This document shows, one piece after another, positions 1 to 6,467 of a stretch of 6,467 bases of DNA. Source of the DNA: a bacterium. Lineage in GTDB: Bacteria; Desulfobacterota; GWC2-55-46; DRQE01. Each line of letters begins with the position of its first letter. Position 1 is the stretch's first letter. Where the stretch lies: the NCBI GenBank assembly GCA_027017505.1, contig JALUQR010000081.1, positions 1,408 to 7,874 of the forward strand, in the 5' to 3' direction. The notes beneath the pieces were generated by a model that saw only the letters and a list, made by a program, of their open reading frames with translations, made no database searches and had not been told where the DNA came from. The position numbers and the translations under genes are program-made.

Positions 1-1277
1 AGCTTGTGCCAGGTCTTACATGCTCGCTTTACATACTCGTGAGGGACGCAAAAAGATTCGTCCTGAGGGCGTTAAGCCTTGAGGGTGAGCTTTTCTCTGG
101 CCCTGTTGCGGTATCCCCTGATGCAGGTTTTGAGGGCTGGGTGGCAAAGAACAAAAGAGAGGTTGTGCTTGTTGACAGGGTTGAAGAGGAGGGCCTAAAA
201 AGGGTGTATGTCGCACTGCCACTTCTTTCAGGGGATAAGATTATAGGGGTCTTCAGCGGACAGATTATCTCACAGAAGGGGCTTACAAAGTTCTACGAGG
301 CATTTCTTAAGGATGTATCAGGCCTTATAGCAGAGAGCATATGCGAGAAGGTCAAGGAGGAAAGAAGGCTGAGCCACTCAAGGCGTATGCTCTCTGTGGA
401 TGAAAAGGGGCTTGAACTTCTCGGGATGAAGGAGTCAGACAGCTTCGTTCTTACCATAGCGACCTCCTCGGTGGAACTTCTCGATGCAGAGGGCTGTATA
501 CTGAGGCTCGATGAAGACCTCAGGGGAGAGTTCAAAGAGGCAGCGTCATTCGGTCTTGAAAACAAAAAGATAAAACAGCACTTCCTTTCAGCAGAGAGGG
601 ATGTATTCAAAGAGGTATTGAGGACAAAGGATGTGGTGGTAAAGGGCTTTTCAGAAGAGGAAAACCCCATGGTGAAAAGTGCTGTGTCCACGCCATTTCT
701 CTTCCACGGTAATGTGGTGGGCACGCTGACATTCTTTAACAAAAGCACCCCGGACTCACTTGAGGCAGAAACCTTCACAGAGGAAGATGTGGATGTGCTT
801 AAAAGGTTCAGAATATATGTGGAGCGTGCCTTTGCCTACATACTTGAGAAAAAGAAGGGCTTTATTGGCTCCGATGCGTTCATAAGAAGGATAAACGAAG
901 AGCTGAACAGGGCAAGAAGGTATAAAAAGAACCTCACTGTTGTAACCCTGTCTATGAACGGCAACGGCATGCCAGGTGAGGCAAGAAAGAGGTTCCTTAA
1001 AAGGCTCTATTCGTTTATAAAGAAGAACATAAGAAACTTCGATGCCTGTGCCTTCCTCGATGAAAACACCATAGGCATACTGTATCCCGAAACAGACGAG
1101 AGGGTGGTATCGGTTCTCAAAAAGACCATTGCGTCTGCAAAGGCGCCTTCAGAGCTCAAAGAGGGGCTCCACTACGGTTATGCCATATATCCAAAGGATG
1201 GTAGCTCTGCCCGTGAGCTTCTTGAAAGGGCATACGAGGATGTGGAGCTAAACGATACCCTCAAGACCCTCCAGTAG
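1..1277 (+). CDS. GAF-GAF-degenerate GGDEF signalling protein (5' end cut off)
   Basis: This is a probable cytoplasmic sensor or regulator; no membrane segment is visible in the part present. The frame is open to the left edge, and the first in-window start (GTG at 6) falls inside a GAF fold, so the true start lies upstream. Residues are counted from that GTG. Residues 1-112 are the rest of a first GAF domain, with the typical GFEGWVAKNK stretch at 41-50. A charged helical linker follows at 113-140. A second GAF domain spans about 143-285. Residues 288-415 resemble a GGDEF domain, including YPET at 360-363 and the GYAIYPKDGSS ending at 391-401. The GGDEF signature is replaced by DENTI (352-356), and the metal-binding aspartates of the DxD motif appear as S316 and N318, so diguanylate cyclase activity is not expected. 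RNFD (343-346) sits where the c-di-GMP inhibitory RxxD site normally lies. The ligands of the GAF domains cannot be told from sequence. The GAF calls rest on fold-like patterns; the inactive GGDEF call is fairly firm. Confidence 0.75.
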   Translation, partial: LVPGLTCSLYILVRDAKRFVLRALSLEGELFSGPVAVSPDAGFEGWVAKNKREVVLVDRVEEEGLKRVYVALPLLSGDKIIGVFSGQIISQKGLTKFYEAFLKDVSGLIAESICEKVKEERRLSHSRRMLSVDEKGLELLGMKESDSFVLTIATSSVELLDAEGCILRLDEDLRGEFKEAASFGLENKKIKQHFLSAERDVFKEVLRTKDVVVKGFSEEENPMVKSAVSTPFLFHGNVVGTLTFFNKSTPDSLEAETFTEEDVDVLKRFRIYVERAFAYILEKKKGFIGSDAFIRRINEELNRARRYKKNLTVVTLSMNGNGMPGEARKRFLKRLYSFIKKNIRNFDACAFLDENTIGILYPETDERVVSVLKKTIASAKAPSELKEGLHYGYAIYPKDGSSARELLERAYEDVELNDTLKTLQ

Positions 1278-1299
1278 CAGGTCTGTTTCCAGCATACCC

Positions 1300-2619
1300 T
1301 CAGCAGACACCTTTAAGAAACTCTTCTATAACACTTTTTAGTCTTCCCGTGTGGTCTTCTATCCTGTAGCGAACCCTGAGTGCTGGTTTGTTTATGTTTA
1401 TTATCCTTGTAAGGTCCACTGGTGTTGCAACGAGCACGAACTCTGCAGGGGTGTTGTTTATGGTCTCTTCAAGCTCTCTTATCTGTTCCGTGCTGTAGCC
1501 CATTGCAGGCAGTACACACTTAAGGTTTCTGTAGCGTAAGAGGACCTCCCTTATGGTTCCAACTGCATGGGGCAGGGGGTCAACAGGCGTTGCTCCGTAT
1601 GTGCGTGCCAGAAGCACGCCTGCCCCGAGTGGCATTCCACCGTGCGTCAGTGTGGGCCCATCCTCAACAACTATAACACGCCTTCCCCTTATTGCCTCAG
1701 GGTTGTCCGCATATATGACAGAGGAGGTCTTTATTATACCCGCCCGCGGGTTGACCCTTCTTACATTGTCCTCCACCTCTTTTATGTCGGATGCCCTGGC
1801 GGTGTTGACCTTGTTTATTATCACATGATGTGCCCTCAGAAGGTTTGCCTCTCCTGGATGATACCTGAGCTCATCACCCTTTCTGAAGGGGTCTGCAACA
1901 ACAAGCTCAAGAGAGGGCTTTATAAACGGAAGGTCGTTGTTTCCACCATCCCAGATGATTATCTCTGCCTCCTGCTCTGCCCTTTTGAGTATTTCCCCGT
2001 AGTCCACCCCTGCGTAAACCACTATGCCCTGTTCCACAAGGTGCTCGAACTCCTCCCTTTCCTCTATGGTGCAGTTATGGCGGTCAATGTCTGTGGTGGT
2101 CTCAAAGCGCTGTAGCCTTTCCTCAAGAAGGTTGCCATAGGGCATGGGATGCCTTATTACCACCACCCTTTTGCCCTGTTCCTTCAGGGCCATGGCAACA
2201 AACTCTGTTACCCCGCTTTTTCCACAGCCCGTTCTGACCGCACACACAGAGATTACAGGCCTTTCTGCAGAAAGCATTGTCTTTTCAGCACCGAGAATGA
2301 CAAAGTTTGCACCCAGCGAGCAGACAAGCTCTGCCCTGTGCATCACATACTCGTGGGATACATCGCTGTAGGCAAACACAACCATATCCACGGAGTGCTC
2401 CTTTATGAGTTCAGGCAGAGCGTTCTCTGGATATATGGGTATGCCCTCTGGATAGAGCCCTCCCGCAAGCTGGGCAGGATAGGTTCTTCCGTGTATGAAG
2501 GGTATCTGGGTGGCTGTGAAGGCAACCACCTGAAAGGCAGGGTTATCCCTGAAGTACACATTGAAGTTGTGAAAGTCCCTGCCCGCAGCACCCATTATGA
2601 CCACCCTTCTGCGTTCCAT
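1300..2619 (-). CDS. COG2403 P-loop NTPase, cyclic 2,3-diphosphoglycerate synthetase-like
   Basis: This 439-residue protein belongs to the predicted-GTPase family COG2403, whose bacterial members are often labelled cyclic 2,3-diphosphoglycerate synthase after the archaeal enzyme. That enzyme makes the cyclic phosphoanhydride solute from 2,3-diphosphoglycerate with ATP. The activity has not been shown for this protein and could differ. The N-terminus (RRVVIMGAAGRDFHNF, residues 3-18) resembles a Rossmann-type domain. It is followed by a P-loop RTGCGKS (129-135), a Walker B-like IIWDGGNND (221-229) and the family signature EDGPTLTHGGMPLGAG (319-334). The C-terminal AMGYSTEQIRELEETIN (372-388) is also typical of the family. 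The NKxD-like motif reads NKVN (269-272). I chose the ATG at 2619 because family similarity begins there; a TTG at 2655 would add 12 unrelated residues. There is no clear Shine-Dalgarno sequence. The length matches the family and the frame is intact. It runs divergently from mfd and converges on the GAF gene. The family call is strong, the biochemical role uncertain. Confidence 0.9.
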   Translation of the reverse strand: MERRRVVIMGAAGRDFHNFNVYFRDNPAFQVVAFTATQIPFIHGRTYPAQLAGGLYPEGIPIYPENALPELIKEHSVDMVVFAYSDVSHEYVMHRAELVCSLGANFVILGAEKTMLSAERPVISVCAVRTGCGKSGVTEFVAMALKEQGKRVVVIRHPMPYGNLLEERLQRFETTTDIDRHNCTIEEREEFEHLVEQGIVVYAGVDYGEILKRAEQEAEIIIWDGGNNDLPFIKPSLELVVADPFRKGDELRYHPGEANLLRAHHVIINKVNTARASDIKEVEDNVRRVNPRAGIIKTSSVIYADNPEAIRGRRVIVVEDGPTLTHGGMPLGAGVLLARTYGATPVDPLPHAVGTIREVLLRYRNLKCVLPAMGYSTEQIRELEETINNTPAEFVLVATPVDLTRIININKPALRVRYRIEDHTGRLKSVIEEFLKGVC

Positions 2620-2627
2620 ACTATTTA

Positions 2628-2655
2628 AGGATACAGAAGATTGCGGTAAAATCAA
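2628..2655 (-). promoter_or_regulatory. Possible promoter for the COG2403 gene
   Basis: On the minus strand TTGATT (2655-2650; 4 of 6 to consensus) is followed after 16 bases by TATCCT (2633-2628; 4 of 6). Transcription would start near 2621, almost at the ATG at 2619, giving a leaderless or nearly leaderless mRNA. This fits the missing Shine-Dalgarno sequence. The hexamers are weak, so the match could be chance. Confidence 0.35.
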
Positions 2656-2680
2656 CCCATCTCTGTGTGCTGTAAAACCA
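2643..2680. repeat. Imperfect 12-bp direct repeat in the divergent control region
   Basis: GCGGTAAAATCA (2643-2654) and GCTGTAAAACCA (2669-2680) agree at 10 of 12 positions and are offset by 26 bp, about two and a half helical turns. Each copy overlaps the putative -35 element of one of the two divergent promoters. It could be a shared operator, but two short copies in AT-rich spacer DNA can occur by chance. No regulator gene is visible nearby. Confidence 0.25.
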
Positions 2681-2699
2681 GATGACCTTGTGTTATAAT
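2671..2699 (+). promoter_or_regulatory. Extended -10 promoter for mfd
   Basis: TGTTATAAT (2691-2699) is a perfect extended -10 element for a housekeeping sigma-70 type factor. A weak -35 match, TGTAAA (2671-2676, 3 of 6), lies at the standard 17-base spacing, which is usual when an extended -10 is present. Transcription would start at about 2705-2707, just ahead of the ATG at 2711. This argues against the upstream GTG at 2702 as the mfd start, since that codon would not be transcribed. Confidence 0.65.
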
Positions 2700-2710
2700 A
2701 TGTGTTTTAT

Positions 2711-5700
2711 ATGAGAGTGGATTCTCTTTCCTCCAATCTCTCTTTCAGTGAGTGCCTGGGTAGGGTTCTAACCCTCGGGAGGGAAGAGGTCTGCACTGTT
2801 TCGGGGCTTTATGGCTCCTCAAGGGCATATTTTGTCGCACGCCACTTTAGAGAAAAAGGAGATACCTCTGTTGTGCTACTTTCCACAGATGAGGAGGCTG
2901 AAAGGTTCTTCAGGGATTTAAGCTTCTTTCTTGGCACAGATGGGGTTATGCTTTTTCCCTCAAACGGGCTTCTTCCCTTTGAAAGGCAGAATCCAGACCC
3001 AGAGGTTGAGGCACAGAGGCTTTCAGCCCTGTACGGGCTCCTTACCTCTAAAGGCCCGTGGGTTGTGGTCACCTCTTTAAGGGCAGTAAGAGAAAGGCTC
3101 ATTCCAGTGACCGCCCTTAAGAATTGTACCGTGGAGCTTCAAAAGGGCTGTGAGTATCCCAGAGACAGGCTTGTACTCAAGCTACAGGAGATGGGTTACA
3201 GAAGGATGAGCATGGTTGAAGACCGCGGTGAGATGAGTGTACGCGGGTTTATACTCGATGTCTACCCACCACTTATGGAAAACCCCGTAAGAATAGAATT
3301 CATGGATGACAGGATAGAGTCCATACGAAGGTTTGACCTCTACACCCAGCGCTCACTCGATGAGCTTAAAAGGGTCACCCTTCTTCCCCTCTGCCAGCTG
3401 GACCTTTCGGTAGAGGGAAGGGCACTTGCAAGGGCAGGACTGCTTGAAAGAGTAGACCGCAGGGGACTTAAAAGAAGAGACTGGGAGCCCCTCTACAACG
3501 CAATAAGGGACGGTGTGTACACAGACGGCATGTCAGCCCTTCTACCCCTCTTCTACAGAGACCTTTCCACACTCTTCGATTACCTGCCAGAGGACATCAC
3601 ACTCTTTGTTGTGGACCCTCTTGTGGTGGAACAGGAGTGTGCAGTGCTTGACGAGGATATGGACAGAAGGTGTGGGGATGCAATTGTTACAGGTGGTGAG
3701 CTTTATATGGAAAGAGGGGAGTTTCAGTCCACCACAGCCATATATTCCACGGTGAGGATAGAACCCCTCAGAACAGAGGGCATGGCTGTATCTGTGGTGT
3801 CGAATCAGGATATATCGGCAGAGCTTAAAAGAAGAAAGGAGCTTTCCCCTCTTAAAAGAAGTATAGAGGAGTGGCTGAACCATGGCTTAAGGGTTTATCT
3901 TACCGCACACAACACCGTGCAGGCCGAAAGGATGTGCGAGCTGTTCGATGAGTTCTCCCCTTCAGTAAGGTCTGCCGGTGAGATTCCTGAAAAGGGGCGT
4001 GGCGGATTCCTGGGTATTGTGGTGGGGACTCCTTCCACAGGATTCAGGCTTCTTGATGAGGCCCTTGTTATTCTAACCGAGGAGGAGATATTTGGCGAGC
4101 GTGTAAAGAGAAGGCCATCTGTTAGAGGTGGCATGGATGCCCTTACGACCCAGCTTAAGGACATAAAGGAGGGTGATCCTGTTGTCCACCGTGACCACGG
4201 GATAGGTCTCTACAGGGGCATAAAGAGGCTTGAAAGCGGGGGTGCAGAGACAGACTTCATACTCATAGAGTATCGTGACGGTGACAGGCTCTATGTGCCT
4301 GTTGCAAGGGCAGACCTGGTTTCAAAATACAGGGGTATTGACGGCAGAACCCCTGAGCTTGATAAACTCGGCTCTACGGGATGGGAGAGAAAGAAAAGGC
4401 GTGTGAGAAAGGCGGTTGGAGAGGTTGCCCAGAGGCTCTTTCGCCTCTACATGGCAAGAAAGACCGCAAGGGGACATGCCTTCAGCCCTCCTGATGGTCT
4501 TTACAGGGAGTTTGAGGCAGGCTTTGAGTACGAGGAAACACCCGACCAGCTCCGTGCAATAGAGGATGTTATGCGTGATATGGGTGAGCCCCGCCCGATG
4601 GACAGACTCATCTGCGGGGATGTGGGCTACGGCAAGACAGAGGTCGCCATGAGGGCAGCCTTCAGATGCGTGCTCGATGGCAAACAGGTTGCAGTGGTTG
4701 TACCCACAACGGTACTCGCACAGCAACACTACATGACATTCTGCGAAAGGTTCGCCCGTTATCCCGTAAGCATAGATGTGCTGAGCCGTTTCAGGTCAAG
4801 AAGGGAACAGACCAAAACCCTTGACGCACTTGCCAGTGGCAGGGTGGATATAATAATTGGCACACACAGGCTTCTGCAGAGGGATGTGAGGTTTAAGGAC
4901 CTGGGCCTTCTCATAATAGACGAGGAACACCGCTTCGGTGTGAGAGATAAGGAAAGACTCAAGGAGATAAAAAAGAATGTGGATGTGCTCACACTTACCG
5001 CAACACCCATACCCAGAACCCTTCACATCTGCCTTGCAGGCATAAGGGACATAAGCGTTATAAACACCCCGCCAGAGGACAGACTCGCCATAACCACAAG
5101 GATTATAGGCTTCGAGCCCCAGCTCATAAGGGATGCCATAGAGAGGGAGCTTCGCAGGGGAGGACAGGTCTTCTTCGTACACAACAGGGTGGAGGATATA
5201 GACTCAATCCACAGGTTTCTGGAAGAGCTCTTATCTGACATACAGGCAGGCCCTGTGAAGATAGGCATAGCCCACGGACAGATGAAGGAAAGAGAGCTTG
5301 AACGGGTTATGCTCCGCTTCATAGAGGGTGAGTACACCATACTTCTTTGCACATCCATAATAGAGAGTGGCCTGGACATACCCAGGGCAAACACCATAAT
5401 AATAAACAGGGCAGACTGTTTCGGACTTGCAGAACTCTATCAGCTTCGCGGAAGGGTTGGCAGAAGCAACCAGCACGCCTATGCCTATCTTATCTGTCCG
5501 CAGAATCCAGGCCTTACAGAAGAGGCAAGAAAGAGGATGGAGGTCATAAGGGAGCTCACAGAGCCAGGCTCGGGCTTCAGAATAGCCATGCATGACCTTG
5601 AGATAAGAGGTGCGGGAGAGGTCTTCGGCACAAGACAATCAGGGCACATAATGGAGGTGGGCTTCGATATGTACACCACATTGCTTGAGTCTGCCCTCAA

Positions 5701-6175
5701 CGAGCTTAAAGGCGAGGTCCCTGTGGAAGAGCCCGAGCCAGAGGTCTCGCTCAGGCTCTCCCAGTATGTGCCAGAGGACTACATGCCCGATGAAAGGGAA
5801 AGGCTCTCTTTCTACAAAAGGCTTGCCATATCAGGGGATACAGAAGAGCTTGAACTGCTCAAAGAAGAGCTTATTGATAGATACGGCAAACTTCCCGATG
5901 TGGTGCGAAACCTCTTTGATGTGGTGGCCCTTAAGCTTACACTTAAAAGGCTTTCCATCACAGAGCTTACCCAGAGGGGCAACAGACTCCATATAAGGTT
6001 TTCTCCTGATGCGGGCAAAAAACTGCCACACCTTGCAGAGCGGGTCTCAGCACTGGTGAGAGACTCCGACAGGTTCTTCCTTAACAGGGAGCAGAAACTC
6101 ATCTACATAATGCAGACCACGCTGGACCCCATCGCAGAGGCAAGATATGTGTTGAAAGAACTTACAGAAGGGTGA
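2711..6175 (+). CDS. mfd: Transcription-repair coupling factor Mfd
   Basis: Mfd is a cytoplasmic DNA translocase that pushes on RNA polymerase stalled at lesions, releases it and recruits UvrA to start nucleotide excision repair. From the ATG at 2711 the protein has 1154 residues, close to the 1148 of E. coli Mfd. The N-terminal UvrB-like module includes the MSVRGFILDVYP stretch that follows the UvrA-binding fold pattern. The RNA-polymerase-interacting domain lies around 475-555 (GDPVVHRDHGIGLYRG from 488). The RecG-like motor follows with Walker A GDVGYGKT (636-643), DEEH box (737-740), the TRG region after TATPIPRTL, and motif VI QLRGRVGRS (911-919). The C-terminal autoinhibitory domain, with YMPDERERLSFYKRLA, completes the protein. 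All catalytic motifs seen are intact and there is no frameshift. GTG at 2702 is an alternative start adding three residues, but it lies upstream of the predicted transcription start. No Shine-Dalgarno sequence is visible for either. The SurA-like lipoprotein gene follows after 15 bases, probably co-transcribed. Confidence 0.98.
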   Translation: MRVDSLSSNLSFSECLGRVLTLGREEVCTVSGLYGSSRAYFVARHFREKGDTSVVLLSTDEEAERFFRDLSFFLGTDGVMLFPSNGLLPFERQNPDPEVEAQRLSALYGLLTSKGPWVVVTSLRAVRERLIPVTALKNCTVELQKGCEYPRDRLVLKLQEMGYRRMSMVEDRGEMSVRGFILDVYPPLMENPVRIEFMDDRIESIRRFDLYTQRSLDELKRVTLLPLCQLDLSVEGRALARAGLLERVDRRGLKRRDWEPLYNAIRDGVYTDGMSALLPLFYRDLSTLFDYLPEDITLFVVDPLVVEQECAVLDEDMDRRCGDAIVTGGELYMERGEFQSTTAIYSTVRIEPLRTEGMAVSVVSNQDISAELKRRKELSPLKRSIEEWLNHGLRVYLTAHNTVQAERMCELFDEFSPSVRSAGEIPEKGRGGFLGIVVGTPSTGFRLLDEALVILTEEEIFGERVKRRPSVRGGMDALTTQLKDIKEGDPVVHRDHGIGLYRGIKRLESGGAETDFILIEYRDGDRLYVPVARADLVSKYRGIDGRTPELDKLGSTGWERKKRRVRKAVGEVAQRLFRLYMARKTARGHAFSPPDGLYREFEAGFEYEETPDQLRAIEDVMRDMGEPRPMDRLICGDVGYGKTEVAMRAAFRCVLDGKQVAVVVPTTVLAQQHYMTFCERFARYPVSIDVLSRFRSRREQTKTLDALASGRVDIIIGTHRLLQRDVRFKDLGLLIIDEEHRFGVRDKERLKEIKKNVDVLTLTATPIPRTLHICLAGIRDISVINTPPEDRLAITTRIIGFEPQLIRDAIERELRRGGQVFFVHNRVEDIDSIHRFLEELLSDIQAGPVKIGIAHGQMKERELERVMLRFIEGEYTILLCTSIIESGLDIPRANTIIINRADCFGLAELYQLRGRVGRSNQHAYAYLICPQNPGLTEEARKRMEVIRELTEPGSGFRIAMHDLEIRGAGEVFGTRQSGHIMEVGFDMYTTLLESALNELKGEVPVEEPEPEVSLRLSQYVPEDYMPDERERLSFYKRLAISGDTEELELLKEELIDRYGKLPDVVRNLFDVVALKLTLKRLSITELTQRGNRLHIRFSPDAGKKLPHLAERVSALVRDSDRFFLNREQKLIYIMQTTLDPIAEARYVLKELTEG

Positions 6176-6190
6176 TAAAATTTTCTAATT

Positions 6191-6467
6191 ATGATGAGGG
6201 CTTCTTTTATACACAGGGAACTGTCCTTAATGGTTGCGGTGGTGCTTCTTCTTTTCCTTGCAGGGTGCGAGAGGGCTGGTGAGCAAAAGGAGGTAAAAAG
6301 GGAGCACATCATCGCAAGGATAGGTAACAGGGTCATAACAGAGAAAGACTTTGACGCAATGCTTGAAAGAATAGTGCCCGAAAGGGAAAGGCTAACCCCT
6401 CCTGAACTGAGAGAGCTTAAGAGAAACCTCCTTAACCAGCTTATAGAAGAGGAGCTTATTCTCATGG
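6191..6467 (+). CDS. SurA-type chaperone / peptidyl-prolyl isomerase lipoprotein (3' end cut off)
   Basis: Only the first 92 codons lie in the window. The protein begins with a lipoprotein signal peptide: R3 and R9 supply positive charge, a hydrophobic stretch covers L13-A24, and the lipobox LAGC ends at Cys26, the expected acylated residue. The next residue is Glu rather than Asp, which under the E. coli rule would favour outer-membrane sorting. From about residue 38 the sequence (HIIARIGNRVITEKDFDAML) is typical of the SurA/PpiC N-terminal chaperone domain, followed by the helical ELKRNLLNQLIEEELIL. A parvulin-type isomerase domain would be expected downstream but cannot be seen. The protein would assist folding of exported or outer-membrane proteins in the periplasm. 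Two ATGs in tandem (6191, 6194) are possible starts, neither with a clear Shine-Dalgarno sequence. ATG at 6230 has an AGGGA upstream but would leave a signal peptide without positive charge. The gene follows mfd by 15 bases, so it probably shares its transcript. Confidence 0.88.
   Translation, partial: MMRASFIHRELSLMVAVVLLLFLAGCERAGEQKEVKREHIIARIGNRVITEKDFDAMLERIVPERERLTPPELRELKRNLLNQLIEEELILM

Noticed and set aside
6..8. GTG as the true start of the GAF/GGDEF gene
   Set aside because: The reading frame stays open to the left edge, and the residues here already belong to the body of a GAF domain; the gene starts outside the window.
293..778. 161-codon open frame on the minus strand inside the GAF gene
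   Set aside because: Its translation is low-complexity and Ser-rich, with no recognisable domain, as expected opposite codons of a real gene.
1567..2628. Long plus-strand open frames (182 and 159 codons) opposite the COG2403 gene
   Set aside because: The minus-strand frame encodes a clearly recognisable conserved family across the same bases; the plus-strand products have no domain features.
2620..2655. Upstream TTG start at 2655 for the COG2403 gene
   Set aside because: It adds 12 residues with no family similarity and overlaps the putative -35 element; the conserved N-terminus begins right after the ATG at 2619.
798..5950. Recurring CTTAAAAG octamer across the genes
   Set aside because: It occurs in frame as Leu-Lys codon pairs and reflects codon preference in helix-rich proteins, without regular spacing or orientation.
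6161..6189. Possible separate promoter for the lipoprotein gene (CTTACA, 17 bases, TCTAAT)
   Set aside because: Transcription would start at about 6196, past both tandem ATGs; it would work only with the ATG at 6230, which gives a poor signal peptide.
6103..6465. 120-codon minus-strand open frame at the right edge
   Set aside because: It lies opposite the end of mfd and the lipoprotein gene, both well supported, and its Ser/Leu-rich product looks like an antisense shadow.

Overview
The window is an ordinary-looking bacterial chromosome segment of moderate GC. It carries one complete housekeeping gene (mfd), one complete gene of the COG2403 / cyclic 2,3-diphosphoglycerate synthetase-like P-loop family, and two genes cut by the window edges. 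Arginine is mostly AGG/AGA and isoleucine often ATA. Together with an mfd followed directly by a SurA-type chaperone lipoprotein and a COG2403 gene, this suggests a diderm, possibly thermophilic or anaerobic bacterium of the Nitrospirota/Thermodesulfovibrionia or Desulfobacterota kind. That placement is inference from codon use and gene content; no rRNA or other marker is present.

Layout: (1) 1-1277, plus strand, is the 3' part of a signalling protein with two GAF domains and a C-terminal GGDEF-like domain that has lost its catalytic residues. (2) 1300-2619, minus strand, is the COG2403 protein; it converges on the first gene with only 22 bases between the stop codons. (3) 2620-2710 is a short divergent control region with a strong extended -10 towards mfd, a weaker promoter towards the COG2403 gene and an imperfect direct repeat. 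(4) 2711-6175, plus strand, is full-length Mfd, the transcription-repair coupling factor. (5) 6191 to the window end, plus strand, is the start of a lipoprotein with a SurA-type N-terminal chaperone domain, 15 bases after mfd and probably in the same operon.

Functionally, mfd and the lipoprotein probably share a transcript, although one acts in DNA repair and the other in envelope protein folding. The COG2403 gene is transcribed separately from the divergent promoter. I see no mobile element, CRISPR array, RNA gene or evident novel multi-gene system. The points most worth checking are the apparently leaderless divergent starts, the altered nucleotide-specificity motif of the COG2403 protein, and the inactive GGDEF domain that keeps an RxxD motif.
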